Part shown: one piece after another, positions 34,899-46,180 of the stretch | Position numbering within the stretch: position 1 is the stretch's first letter | Layout of the letters: the number at the start of each line of letters is the position of its first letter | Source: Cyrtodaria siliqua | Taxonomy: Eukaryota > Mollusca > Bivalvia > Adapedonta > Hiatellidae | Direction: 5' to 3' | DNA: 64,000 bases | NCBI GenBank assembly: GCA_037043455.1 | Contig: JAWPHD010003257.1 | Coordinates: 1-64,000 of the forward strand | The notes under the pieces: generated by a model | Database searches by the model: none | What the model was told of the DNA's origin: nothing | Seen by the model: only the letters and a program-made list of their open reading frames with translations | Translations under genes and position numbers: made by a program

Positions 34899-37220
34899 AG
34901 TCCCTATCCCACCAACAGGCAAAGTTTTACAACATAATTATGCACATGTATACCGTTTCTAAACCTACCGACCTTCAATCTCTACCCAGAGTACACTCGT
35001 TCCTCATTTGACTCTGTCAACGTCAAAGGAAGTAGGGCGAACGGTTAGGTCACGTGATTATTCAAAAAAGTTATGACGATGTTTATAATAAATCCTTTTG
35101 CGTGATCTGCAAAGATAAAATATAGACCTATATTAAATAATTTCAATTTTTATTTCTATGAGTTATTCTTTTTTAGTAATTTTCTTCTGTCGAACTTCGG
35201 TTTGAAATGTTAACATATGCGTTTCGATTGAGGAGACCTAAGTACGTATTATTTTTGTAGTAAAATAGTCCCGATTAAAACTAAATTGTTTTCATGCATT
35301 ATTTCAAATCTTGCAACATCTAATTTGTAGATATTCTGAAAATTATATTTACACAAGAAATAAATAAGTTTCAGGCAAACATATTCCAATTTAACAGGTT
35401 TTACCAAAATCTTGTAATTTAGTAGTTAGCAGATATATATGTGAGTGCAAGGAACGATAACTCTGCGTGGAGATTGACTGACTGATATATATAATTATAT
35501 CCATAACTTTCACATTCGGTCAACTTCCAGTAGGTCGAGATATTCAGTAGGTGAAAATAAAGGGGTTTACTCAGAATTTATCCTCAATCTGTTTTATATG
35601 AAAAATGAAAATATTAGACCATCATTTAAATTATATATATCCGTATATGTGTTTTAAAATCAGACAACTCCAAAAGAAGATACATAGATGTGCACAAAAA
35701 AACTAAGCTTTTAATTATCGCTACAAACTAGTTTTATAAAGGGCTAAAGTCAGTTGAGCACCAACGATAAACACCAAGTTTACCCCCTACCAGAATGTGG
35801 AGGTCTTTTATTTTAGTGATCACTGATTGGTCAAATTATTTTGATGATGTCGTGAAAGTTATGAATAACTTACATATTTTGAAAATCTGAACCTTATAGA
35901 CACAATAACGGCTTTAACCAGTCGAGCCAAAATCCATACACTACATGCTAAGTACCAACCTTATAGTATGTCACAATAATATTCTCATTGTTTTGTGTAT
36001 TTTGAGTTTGATTAGAGATACGGTTAAACTGCAAAATAATGAGTGTAATCATCTACTCTGATTGCATGAACACATTTTAAAACTTTTAAGTCCGTGTGTT
36101 TTCTTAGAAATAAGTTATAACACTTATACAACTGGGTATATAGGATTTTATTAAGTACTTTGAATTAGTGAAGCTTTCGATGTTCCTAATTCTAAAATAT
36201 GCCAGTTAAAATTATTTTGACATCCTGTTTTACTAGCATTACCACTACAATGCGTTTGCAAAAGAAATTTTCAATATATTTAATGTTAACGCTGAATTAC
36301 AGTTACTTGAATTTTAAACAATATTCAATTTAAAGGGAGGTAATTTAAGATTATCCATATTTCATTTTTTTATAGACGGAGAATCTGCGATAAATGGGTC
36401 AAATTTTTATGTTTTTTTCTATTATTTCATACCAATTTTAAGAATTTTATTCATTACATTTCTATGGGTGAAAGATTGGGATTTCTCAGTGGAAGAATAT
36501 TCATAATCGCTAAATATTAATAACTAGCTCCGAACACAAAAATAACTAACTGCGACGTTGAGTTATGACATCAATACCGTGTTGGTGTCGTCGACGTCAT
36601 CCGCCGATAACGCCAAATTAAGCGAATAATTCTGGTTAAAATCATACATAATCTGATTAAAAATGTAATAAATAGATTATTTAACTGTTGTGATCGATTA
36701 TATGGAAATCCTTCACTCGATGGTAGGCATGTGTTGTTTTTTCACTCATTCCCTTACGCTCATTCCTGCAAAGAACCACACGTCTACCATCTCGTGAAGG
36801 ATTTCCCTATAATCGATCGCAGCAGTTAAATAATCTCTGTATCTTTAAGCGATCTTGACTCATGTTATGTGTTTTATCAGCACATTTCATGTTTTCATAT
36901 AAAGGGAGGGTAACTCTCAAAAGATGTAACAATTTAAACAAAAAATAAATGTTTTACAAACTATGGGTCAAAACAAAATACTTATCATATATATATATAT
37001 TCTAAAATATATTTAAAATAAGAAAATTAGTTAAGATACAGAAGTTGATACTTAGCAATTTTGTTCAGTGTATTCAATCTTGGGTATTTTAAGTACCTGA
37101 GAATAAATCTATAGTTTTAATCAGCACATATACATTATTTTATAACCTGAACACCTGGATAGGGTTTGGGTGAACGTTTTCATAGTGTACTTTTGCCATT
37201 ATTTTGAGGGTTTAGTGCCT
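34899..37220. mobile_element. Possible TTAA-flanked element, long version
   Basis: TTAA at 34895-34898 precedes AGTCCCTATCCCACC. At the other end, GAGGGTTTAGTGCCT precedes TTAA at 37221-37224. The ends are weakly inverted (about 9 of 15 positions). Its two termini match those of 40145-40483, including interior motifs such as ATACCGTTTCTAAACC and AATCAGCACATATACATTAT. Part of it (about 34975-35285) recurs inverted at 51460-51745. The TTAA flanks suggest a piggyBac-like non-autonomous element, but the interior may be composite. Its right end is only about 50 bases before a predicted splice acceptor. Confidence 0.45.
36674..36836. mobile_element. 163-bp hairpin element
   Basis: The left arm (36674-36734) begins AGATTATTTAACTG and includes GATCGATTATATGGAAATCC. 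The right arm (36775-36836) is its near reverse complement. The loop is about 40 bases. No clear target duplication, so class is unassigned. It is nested within the proposed element at 34899-37220. Confidence 0.72.
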
Positions 37221-37261
37221 TTAAGCATATAAAAAACAAACAATTCCATTAAATTGCGTTA

Positions 37262-37275
37262 TTTAATTTTTTCAG
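37262..37275 (+). other. Predicted 3' splice acceptor
   Basis: TTTAATTTTTTCAG is a T-rich tract ending in CAG, 20 bases upstream of the ATG of the following ORF. It suggests that the ORF starts in a second or later exon with an upstream untranslated exon. Confidence 0.55.
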
Positions 37276-37295
37276 CTTCTAATATCAGCTTAAAG

Positions 37296-38837
37296 ATGGC
37301 AGAATCTTCTGCTGACAAATGTGCTGAGAATGCTGTTCACCAGAAGAGAAGAAGTGATAACTCATTGGACACTGAGTTAGATATAAAGTTCAAGAAAGCA
37401 AGATTCTCCTGGCAAATCAAGGGTAAAGCAGATGACTCGGATGCAGAAGGTGGCACTGATGCCGATTACGAACTTATGCAGACGATACAACCTGGAAAAA
37501 TCTTTAATGAACCAAAACCATTGACACATAAAGGTTCTAATTCTTCACATACAATTGATGAGGACACGGACTCGGATAAAGAACTAATCGTAGACTCAAT
37601 GGTCTGTGATGGTAAAGATGATCCTAATCAGAACAATGGCTCTTATTCTAAACCACGTGTCAACAATGTGCCATCTGATAATGATCATAATGTGAATTTT
37701 ACTAAGGCATCATCTGAGGGTATTACTGATAGTCTCAAACATGTTAGCAGTAAAACTTCTGATAGCAAAGAAATACAAAAAGGAGATGTTAACAGAAATA
37801 TACCCGATAACAGTAATAGAAGAATTCCAAGTTTATTCAATAACTTCAGTCAGAGAACTCAACAGAGTCGAGGAATAAACATAAATTTCGATACTGCACG
37901 TTTTAATCATAGGCAGCCTTGTAATATCGCCAGCAGCATGTGGCAGAAACAGGAAGTTGGCTGCGCCATTGTCGATAATGTGTTCAACAGGACCCTGGAG
38001 GAGTTGGGTATGTCCCCTGACCCCCAAGTAAACCTTCAGGCTACAACGCGACTCACAGTGGAGAATCGCAGCATCGAGGCTGCTATTAGTCGGCAAGGAC
38101 TTGCAGTGAAAACAGAAGAGGAAGATTTTGAAAGTCATAGTGAGGATGATGATGATGATGATGATGATGAAGAGGATGAGAAGGTAGATGAACAAGCTGC
38201 TAGGGATGATATAAAAAAAACTGTTAGAGAAAATGATTCTAGCCCAAAAGAATACGTCAGTGCGCTGCTAAATAACAGTTGCCCAACCCAGACAGATAGT
38301 GTCTTTCGCAGCATGTTACAGGGTAACTTTAAGACTTACAGAGAAAGGAAACTGCAAAGCTGTTCCAGTCAGGATGATACGAGTGAAGAACCAGCACCCA
38401 GTGAGAAATCCAAATATCCGCAGGAGGAAATCCATAGTGATGATATAAACATTTCCAACTCAAAATCTGCTTGTACATCAAATCTATCAATACCAAAGCC
38501 GCTTGTAAAATCAGTAAATGATGTACTTGAAAATGAGCTGGGAACAGTGCGTAATTTTCAAAACGAAACGTTACAATCAAATCGGCATGAAATATATATA
38601 CCAACTGAGATCAGAAATTCAGATTTTCCGGATTTAGCTGTAACAGTTCAAGGTGCATATAATTCAGTCAATAATAATACATCTATACATGCTTCTGATG
38701 AAGTAAACAATAGTAAAGATGACAAAGTGAATATAAATGGTGCCATAGAAACATATGGGGATTCAGCCTCTGTGCTTGACCTGGCTGTGTCGACAGCCAT
38801 ATTGTCTCAAGGTTTGATCATGAAGGATTCTGGTTAG
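37296..38837 (+). CDS. Acidic, probably nuclear, disordered protein of unknown function
   Basis: A 513-codon frame from ATG at 37296 (AAGATGG context) to TAG. I do not recognise the protein. The N-terminus has two basic clusters (KRR at residues 17-19; KFKKARFSWQIKGK at 31-44) that could form a nuclear localisation signal. Most of the chain is rich in Ser, Asn, Asp, Glu and Lys and looks disordered. A helical-looking block with FNRTLEELGM lies at 230-239. An alanine/glutamine motif occurs twice: EAAISRQGL near 261-269 and STAILSQGL near 499-507. An Asp/Glu run lies near 282-296. There is no signal peptide or membrane segment. The frame could be opened a further 14 codons upstream without an ATG, but a predicted acceptor at 37275 and the good ATG context favour this start. 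A single long exon of this length with non-repetitive composition is strong evidence for a real gene. Confidence 0.8.
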   Translation: MAESSADKCAENAVHQKRRSDNSLDTELDIKFKKARFSWQIKGKADDSDAEGGTDADYELMQTIQPGKIFNEPKPLTHKGSNSSHTIDEDTDSDKELIVDSMVCDGKDDPNQNNGSYSKPRVNNVPSDNDHNVNFTKASSEGITDSLKHVSSKTSDSKEIQKGDVNRNIPDNSNRRIPSLFNNFSQRTQQSRGININFDTARFNHRQPCNIASSMWQKQEVGCAIVDNVFNRTLEELGMSPDPQVNLQATTRLTVENRSIEAAISRQGLAVKTEEEDFESHSEDDDDDDDDEEDEKVDEQAARDDIKKTVRENDSSPKEYVSALLNNSCPTQTDSVFRSMLQGNFKTYRERKLQSCSSQDDTSEEPAPSEKSKYPQEEIHSDDINISNSKSACTSNLSIPKPLVKSVNDVLENELGTVRNFQNETLQSNRHEIYIPTEIRNSDFPDLAVTVQGAYNSVNNNTSIHASDEVNNSKDDKVNINGAIETYGDSASVLDLAVSTAILSQGLIMKDSG

Positions 38838-39741
38838 GACGTAGTGCTGCTGCTGTACGTTGGAATATGATAAGAATCCTTCATGGGCGTCTCATACAAA
38901 TAGGAAATTGGTGCATACCAGATAATGATATATATAAGGATTTCGCACGTGCTGCAGTCTTGAAAATATGATTTTACACATTTAAAGTGTTAACAGTTTT
39001 GTGACACCATACATTTTTGTGACACATTCATGATTGTCTTAATGTACTTTCAAACTGTTGCCTGTGAACACAGAAAAAGAATCAGTAATAGGTATGCGGT
39101 TTAGTTAGGGTAATTTCAACCTTTGTCTTTTCCGGACTGAGCATGCTTTTTATCTGCACCCGTGGTTAAAATAAGATTTTTCAAAACTGTCAACATGTTT
39201 AAAAAGACAGCAGCCTTATCTGGTATGCATGCCAGAAACTATTATACTACATGTACACAAACCGGTACATTGTGTAGGAGGCCTTTAACTTTTATGTGAA
39301 TTAAATAAGGTTATCGGCTTTAAAAGGACTGGAGGTGATCTGCGAAAGCAATTGGTATCAAAACCAAATAGAAGAGAAAGCCGTCATAATGTGCTGCAGT
39401 TTCATATAAAATGTGCATATGTGTTAAATAAGCCACATATTAAGTTTGGTTGAATTATTATTTATTTGGCCTGGAAAACAATATTAAGTTGGGTTGAATT
39501 ATTTATTTGGCCTGGAAAACATGACTCGGTGTTTTTTGCTGTTAAGTAATCTGTATTAATTTATATGGAGTTCATCTTTCAAGCAGTTGTACATACCGGT
39601 CTTATTAAATAAAAGAGTAGTTAGAATTTAGTAAAGCCTTGAAGCATTATATGAATTGATATTAAACTAGCCGAGTAGTTAAGTTTTCTGACCTAAATAT
39701 TGCATTAACAAAAATTAAATCTGTTCTTTTATGGGGCCTTG
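38838..39741 (+). other. Probable 3' UTR and downstream sequence
   Basis: The stretch follows the stop codon of the 513-codon ORF. A candidate polyadenylation signal AATAAA lies at 39608-39613. A diverged direct duplication of about 43 bases containing GGTTGAATTATT and ATTTGGCCTGGAAAACA is present at 39434-39520. Confidence 0.45.
39608..39613 (+). promoter_or_regulatory. Candidate polyadenylation signal
   Basis: AATAAA lies 771 bases past the stop codon of the 513-codon ORF. It is one of several AT-rich candidates and is not proven. Confidence 0.35.
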
Positions 39742-39855
39742 TAATCCGAGCCCTTTTTATGATTTTGCTATTTCATCTGGCTGTGCCGAAAAAATTTAAA
39801 AAAAATTGGAATAAAAATAAAAAAAGGCTTTTAGGGTCAGAGAAGGCTCGGATTA
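39742..39855. mobile_element. 114-bp inverted-repeat element with 9-bp target duplication
   Basis: Perfect 11-base terminal inverted repeats TAATCCGAGCC and GGCTCGGATTA bound a 114-bp AT-rich interior. Both sides carry the same nine bases, GGGGCCTTG (39733-39741 and 39856-39864). A 9-bp duplication is typical of Mutator-like elements, so this is a candidate non-autonomous member. No coding capacity. Confidence 0.8.
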
Positions 39856-40144
39856 GGGGCCTTGTTACCGTAAAGTGCATATAATATGCAACTAAAAACA
39901 CAAGATGGTTTTAGTCTTATTTGGATTGACACCCATTATTCTTTCAGATTGCCTCCAGTGCCTTTAATGTTCATTTTATTAAAAAATGTGTTGTGTTAGT
40001 AAATTAACAGAAGTTACATTTTTGTACAAACATCACATGTGAATGTATTGTAGTATAACTTTTTTTTAGTAGTTTATGATATATAATTTCATTAGACTGG
40101 TTAGATTATACACAAGCCCTACATTACACTCTTCAAAACATTAA

Positions 40145-40483
40145 AGTAGCTCTCCCGCCAACAACAGCCAAATTTTACGACGTGTACACCGTTTCTAAAC
40201 CCACTGATGACGACGTATATGTACTTACATATTTTGAGAATCCAAACTCTATAGACAGTATAAAAGGCTTTAACCAGCCAGGCCAAACCCAAAAGCTGCA
40301 GCGTCGAATTAAGAGTTACCAACTCATATTAATTCATATTACGCATTTTAAGTCACCGGTATTTTAAGAACACGTGAAAAAATCCTATCCTTTAATCAGC
40401 ACTTATACATTATTATATGACCTGAACACCTGGATAAACGAGACTGTATTGTAATTTTGCCATTTATTGGAGGGTTAGTTTCT
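40145..40483. mobile_element. TTAA-flanked short element
   Basis: TTAA at 40141-40144 precedes AGTAGCTCTCCCGCC, and GGAGGGTTAGTTTCT precedes TTAA at 40484-40487. The ends form an imperfect inverted repeat (about 10 of 15). Both termini match those of the 34899-37220 region. The TTAA target suggests a piggyBac-type non-autonomous family. Confidence 0.6.
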
Positions 40484-40487
40484 TTAA

Positions 40488-41945
40488 GCTGTGGTACCTT
40501 TATTTTGTTTTCTCTATTTTTCATGCAATAAATATCACAAGAGGTTCAGATAGCTACATAGTACATACACACATGCATTACACATTCAAACCAAAGTTTT
40601 ACGTGAATTAAGGTATCAAAATTGTATCTTCCAACTCCACTAGAAACCTTATCAACACCAAACTTTATATACATGCACAGGTTTAGCTTGATAACATCTA
40701 GCATGTTTGTGAACAAGCTTATTCAATTTCCAAGTTTGACCGAGTTTGGACCTTATTTAATTTTTACTTAAAATTTAAGCCAGTGTGTGTAGCAAATCCA
40801 AGCTTTTGGTTTTGTGATTTCAATCTGTCTCCGTCAGTCCATCAGTGTGTGCGATTTGATGTTTTGGTTAAAGTGTGTTTTTTTATCCTCATTTCTCAAA
40901 AATTGTTTGAAATCTTTGAGACTTGGCACACAAGTTTATTACATTACAGTGCCATTTATACCTTAATGTTTGCCTTTACATACTCATGTTACGTATAGAC
41001 ATTGTGGTTTTCCCCAAAACACCCTTTTGTTACATAAATGGAATGGTCTTAATTCAAAGAAGGAACAGTCCATTACAATATATGTAGCGGGTTAAGGGTT
41101 AAACTAATATTGTATATGTCCAAAAAAAATTTGCTTTGTACAATACATGTACATTTACTTTTCCCTGTTGGGACCTCTTTGAAACGTTTAAGCCTCTGTT
41201 CCTTACCGTGTGGTTACAGGGTGTAGAATAGGACCACTGCAAATCCTGCTAGAGGCAGATGGGTAGGACCTCTTTTTTTTGTTCATTTTGTAATTGTTTG
41301 TCCCGCTCTGACTGCTCACAAAATGGGATAGCCTCCAAGGCCGGGGCCTGTCAAAATCTGGTTGGGGCTTGTCCCTTTTTGCCATATTTTACTATATAAT
41401 TAATTAGGACCTATCAATATTAATTCAGGGCTTGCCTGTCAAAAATATTTTCCATGAGCACTGGCTCGATAAAGGTCTTCATCATGACCCTACAAGTGTA
41501 AATATGGGAACGTGGCTCCAGCGTAAATGGAGGTCTACTATAAAATTTGCAGCAACTCTTTAGGTTGGAAGATTTAAGAACATGCTTCATATTTTATCTC
41601 GATGTAAATGGAGGATGAGCCTGGTAAGTTCATTCCTGTTTGGTGCCATATAACCTTTCTTGTGTTGGTGGGCCGTAAAACCCAATTCATTCAGTTCATA
41701 AAAAATTGCATGACCTAAGATAAGATCGCAGTGGTGGAATGTATTTTTATGTTCGTCGTTACCTGTGTTGTTCCTAGATCTTTACTTGTGTTTGTATTTA
41801 GTTGAGAAATATTTATTGTAACCAACTGTAATCATGCCATAGATAGGTTTATTTATTATTAAAATATACACTCAGTTAAAAGAAGTCTTGTCTTTTTCAT
41901 CAACTTTTCCACCCATGCGGGCAATTTTGTGTTCTGCAATATTGT
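40488..41945. other. Non-coding stretch with dispersed repeat fragments
   Basis: The part at 41310-41405 is the inverted partner of 32528-32625. The open frame at 40783-40998 contains AAAATTGTTTGAAATCTTTG-type sequence that looks repeat-derived. No gene supported. Confidence 0.45.
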
Positions 41946-44205
41946 TATACCCCGACTTTCACAAAGTGAAGTGGAGTCTATATAGAAATCATGCCGTCGC
42001 GTCGCATGACACATTTTTGTCCCGTCACATCGCGTAACATATTTTTAACTCTACTAATCAAAGATCACCAGAGCTTGTGCCGTGGTGCGGTGTCTGTCCG
42101 TCCGTAAACTTTTTTTGTAGCGACTACTACTGGATGGATTTTCATGAAGCTTTACAGAAATGTTGCCCATGAAGTCTAGTTGATCCTAGCAAAAATTTGT
42201 GTTGATGTGAAATCCAAGATGGCCACCAAAGCTAAAAATAGATTTTTTAAAAAGCAAGTTTGTAGCGACTACTTCTTGAAAACTATAAGTGATATTTATA
42301 TGGGACTTTTTTTAAAATGATCAGCATGACAGTTGGTCCTTGTCGAAAATCGTTTTGATTCGACGTTAAACATGGCTGCCAGTGGCCATCTTTGTTTACA
42401 TAGTTATTTAGTAAAAACTTGTAGCGACTACTCCTCCGAAAGTACTTGACGGATTTTCATGAAACTTCACAGGAATGTTGCTCTTGATGTCTAATTGATC
42501 CTAGCAAAATATCAGTTAGGCCAGAAATTCAAGATGGCGCCACTGCTAAAAATAGATTTTTAAAAAAACAAGTTTGTAGCGACTACTTCTTGAAAACTAT
42601 AAGTGATATTGATATGGGCCTTTTTCTAAAATGATTAGCATGAATGATGTTGGTCCTTGTCAAAAATCATTTATAATCGTTTTGATTCGACGTTAAACAT
42701 GGCTGCCAGCGGCCATCTTTGTTTACATAGAGTAATATAGTAAAAACTTGTAGCGACCTACGTGACGGATTTTCATGAAACTTCACAGGAATGTTGCTCT
42801 TGATGTCCAGTTGGTCCTAGCAAATTTTCAGGTTGGTCAGAAATTCAAGGAGGCCACCATGGCTAAAAATACATTTTTATAAAACAAGTTTGTAGAGACT
42901 ACTTCTTGAAAACTGTAAGTGATATTGATATGGGACTTTTTCTAAAATGATCAGCATGACACGATGTTGGTCCTTGTGGAAAATCATTTTGGTTCGACAT
43001 TAAACATGGCTGCCAGCAGCCATCTTTGTTTACATAGAGTTATATAGTAAAAACTTTTAGCGACTACTCCTTTGAAACTACTTGACAGATTTTCATGAAA
43101 CTTCACAGGAATGTTGCTCTTGGTGTCTTACTGATATTAGCAAAAGTTCAGGTTGGCCGGAAATTCAAGATGGCTGCCACAGCTAAAAATAGGTTTTTAA
43201 AAGACAAGTTTGTAGACTACTTCTTGAAAACTGTAATTGATATTGATATGGGACTTTTTCTAAAAATGATCAGCATGGCATGATGTTGATCCTTGTCAAA
43301 AATAATTTTGATTTGACATTTTGTTGACATAGAAGAGTTATATAGTAAATACTTGTAGCGACTACTCCTCTGAAACTACTTGAGGGATTTTCATGAAACG
43401 TAACAGAAATGTTGCTCTTGATGTGAAGTTGATCCAGGTGGGCCGGAAATTCAAGATGGGACTTTTTCTAAAATGATCAGCATGACATGATGTTGGTCCT
43501 TATTGAAAATTGTTTTGATTCAACATTAAACATGGTTGCCAGCTGCCATCTTTGTTTACGTAAAGTTATATATAAAAACTTGTAACTACTACTCTGAAAC
43601 TACTTGACAGATTTTCATGAAACTTCACAGGAATGCTGATCTAGCTTTCAAAACCTGCCAGTAGAGCTTCAAGGTCATTGACCTCTTGTTATTACTTGCA
43701 TTCCTCAAACAGTTTTGAATGGGTTGTTCCCAAACATCGTATACACATAACAACTGATGACCTAATGTTCCTCTACATCACCCGTTGTTGATTGCCTAAT
43801 TTATTACTGAATTATGGCACTTTGTTTGACTTGGTATTTTCTAATATTGTATAATGTCCTGTAACACATTTTTCTTAAATATTTTTGGATTGATTGTTCC
43901 CAAACTTCAAACACATGTCAACTAATGACCATATGTCCTATACATACCCACTGTTGATTGCCTAATTTTACAGAATTGTGGCCCTTTGTTTGACTTAGAA
44001 TTTTCCACTAATATTATATAATGTCCTATAACACATTTTTTCTCAAACATTTTCGAATTGATTTTTCCCAAACTTCATGTACACATAACAACTGATGACC
44101 TTATATCCCTCTACATCACATATTGTTGATTGCCTAATTTATGAAAGAATTATGGTCCTTTGTCCGACTTAGAATTTTCCATTCTAATATTGTATAATGT
44201 CCTTT
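41946..44205 (-). repeat. Inverted block of the 320-bp repeat family plus 180-bp units
   Basis: From about 42060 to 43650 the units are reverse complements of the block at 22075-24690 (for example AGTTGATCCTAGCAAAAATT and ATTTTCATGAAACTTCACAG), with periods near 305-321. The left end has CCCCGACTTTCACAAAGTG and a CGTCCGTAAAC segment, the reverse of the right end at 24640-24690. From about 43690 to 44205 a different unit of about 160-190 bp occurs three times (CCCAAACTTC, ACACATAACAACTGATGACC, TTGTTGATTGCCTAATTTA). Confidence 0.85.
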
Positions 44206-45880
44206 AACACATGTTTAGCTCTACTGGCAGAGCTTATGGGATGGTGAGTTGTCCATCGTCGTCGTCGTCCGTTAACTTTCGCCTTGTTAGCGTTATAGCG
44301 ACTTCATTTTTAATCGGATCTTTACGAAACTTTGCCAGTGTCTTTATATCAATAAAAAGTTCGGGCAAGTTCAAAAACCAGACAGATCGGATTAGTAACA
44401 CAAGAGTTATGGCCCTTGTTTTGCTATAAAATGCCATATTAAACTTGTGAACACTCTAGCACCTTCATTTTGTATTTGATCTTTACGAAACTTGAATAGA
44501 TTGTTGATATTGATGAAATCTCAGACAAATTCGAAAACCAGCTATTTCGGAAGCTCGGACAAATTCGAAAAACATCTATTTCGGCCCCTTGAATTATGGA
44601 AAATTATGGCTTTATTTAGCCTTGTGAACAGTCTGGCATCTTCATTTTGCATTTGATCTTTACCAAACTTTGCCAGTGCCTTTATATCAATGAATGCTTT
44701 GACAAGTTCGAAAACCAGGCATATTAGTTTAGTAACTCCATAGTTATGGCCCTTGTTTTGCTGAAAAATGTCATTGGGCCTTCTGAACACTCTTGCACCT
44801 TTATTTCATGTATTTTGTATTCGATCTTTACGAAACTTGTACAGATTGTTGATATATGATGAAAGCTCGGACAAGTTCGAAAACTATTTCGGACCAGAAA
44901 CACCGGAGTTCTAGCACAACAAGAACAATAGATATAAAAAAAAATTTTTTTTTTTATTCATTTCGTAGGTACCGGTATATGTGTCTAATTTTGGATGTAT
45001 GTGGATATTTAGGAAATATGGAGACCAATGTGGGTAGCCACCTAAATCCAACATATCCGTCCGTCCGTCGTGCTTTTGTGTCCTGGCTGTAACTGGTTAT
45101 GAATAGTCTAATTCCGAAATTATAAGTTGAGCACAAGAAGACGCTGAACTAAACATTAACTACTAGAAACAGCGGAGTAGTGGTGTCCCATACATTATTT
45201 AGTATATTTTATATTCATCTGATCTTTACCAAACTTTGAGTGTTTATATCAATGCAAGTTTGAACAAGTTCAATAATAAGCAACATTTGAGCAGAAACGA
45301 CAAACTGTGGACCTTGATGGAATGAAAAGTGCTATATTTTGCTTTCCAAAATGTAAAAAAAATAGTCATGTCTAACTACTAACAGCAGAGAGTTATAGCG
45401 CTTGATTTATTTATTTTATTTTCGTCTGATCTTTACCCAGCTGTATCTGAGTGTATAAATAAATGAAAGCTTGAACATATTCAATAACCAGCAAAAAGTT
45501 AGCAGAACCAGCAGAAGTGTGGCCATTCATTGAATGAAATGTGCTATATCATGCATTATTACCACTCTAGTCCATCATCTGATATTTACCAAACTTGGTT
45601 TAGAATGTTAGTTCCAATAAAAGCGTAAATAAGTTTGAAAACCAGCCACATTTAACATCTCATCCCACCCTACTGTCATAAAAGACGCATAAAAGACGGC
45701 ATGCGCAATTTCAAAAATTAGCCATGTCAGACTAGATACAGCAGAGAGTTACGGCTCTTTATTTTATAATGTTAACACTGCTACACTTTGTTACCAATCT
45801 ATATGCCAAGCTCCTTAATTTTTCATCTGATATTTACCAAACTTCACCATAATGTGTATATCATAGTTCAACAATCAACC
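44206..45880 (+). repeat. About 165-bp tandem repeat block
   Basis: GATCTTTACGAAACTT-like motifs recur near 44320, 44480, 44655, 44824, 45215, 45428, 45588 and 45830, joined with GACAAGTTCGAAAACCAG and AGTTATGGCCCTTGTTTTGC. The right half is more decayed. Open frames on both strands are repeat by-products. Confidence 0.82.
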
Positions 45881-46180
45881 AAACAGCAAACATCATCTGA
45901 CCTTTGACTAAGAAAAACAGCGTATAATAACACACAGACCTTTATACGTTTTTTTTATTATAGGCATTTCCCCCATTATTAAACTTAATGCTTTGTGTAC
46001 ACTGGTAACAACTCCATCCACACAACACATCCACTTCTGGGAGTATCCATTGGTTCTGCCGATATTCCTTTTTTAGAATTGATCTCTATGTACCTATGAA
46101 CTAAACTATCACGTTTCTGTTTTTCTCCTCAGAGTTAAACCTCCTCAGAGTTAAACAAGAAATATCACTGTAAGTGATAA

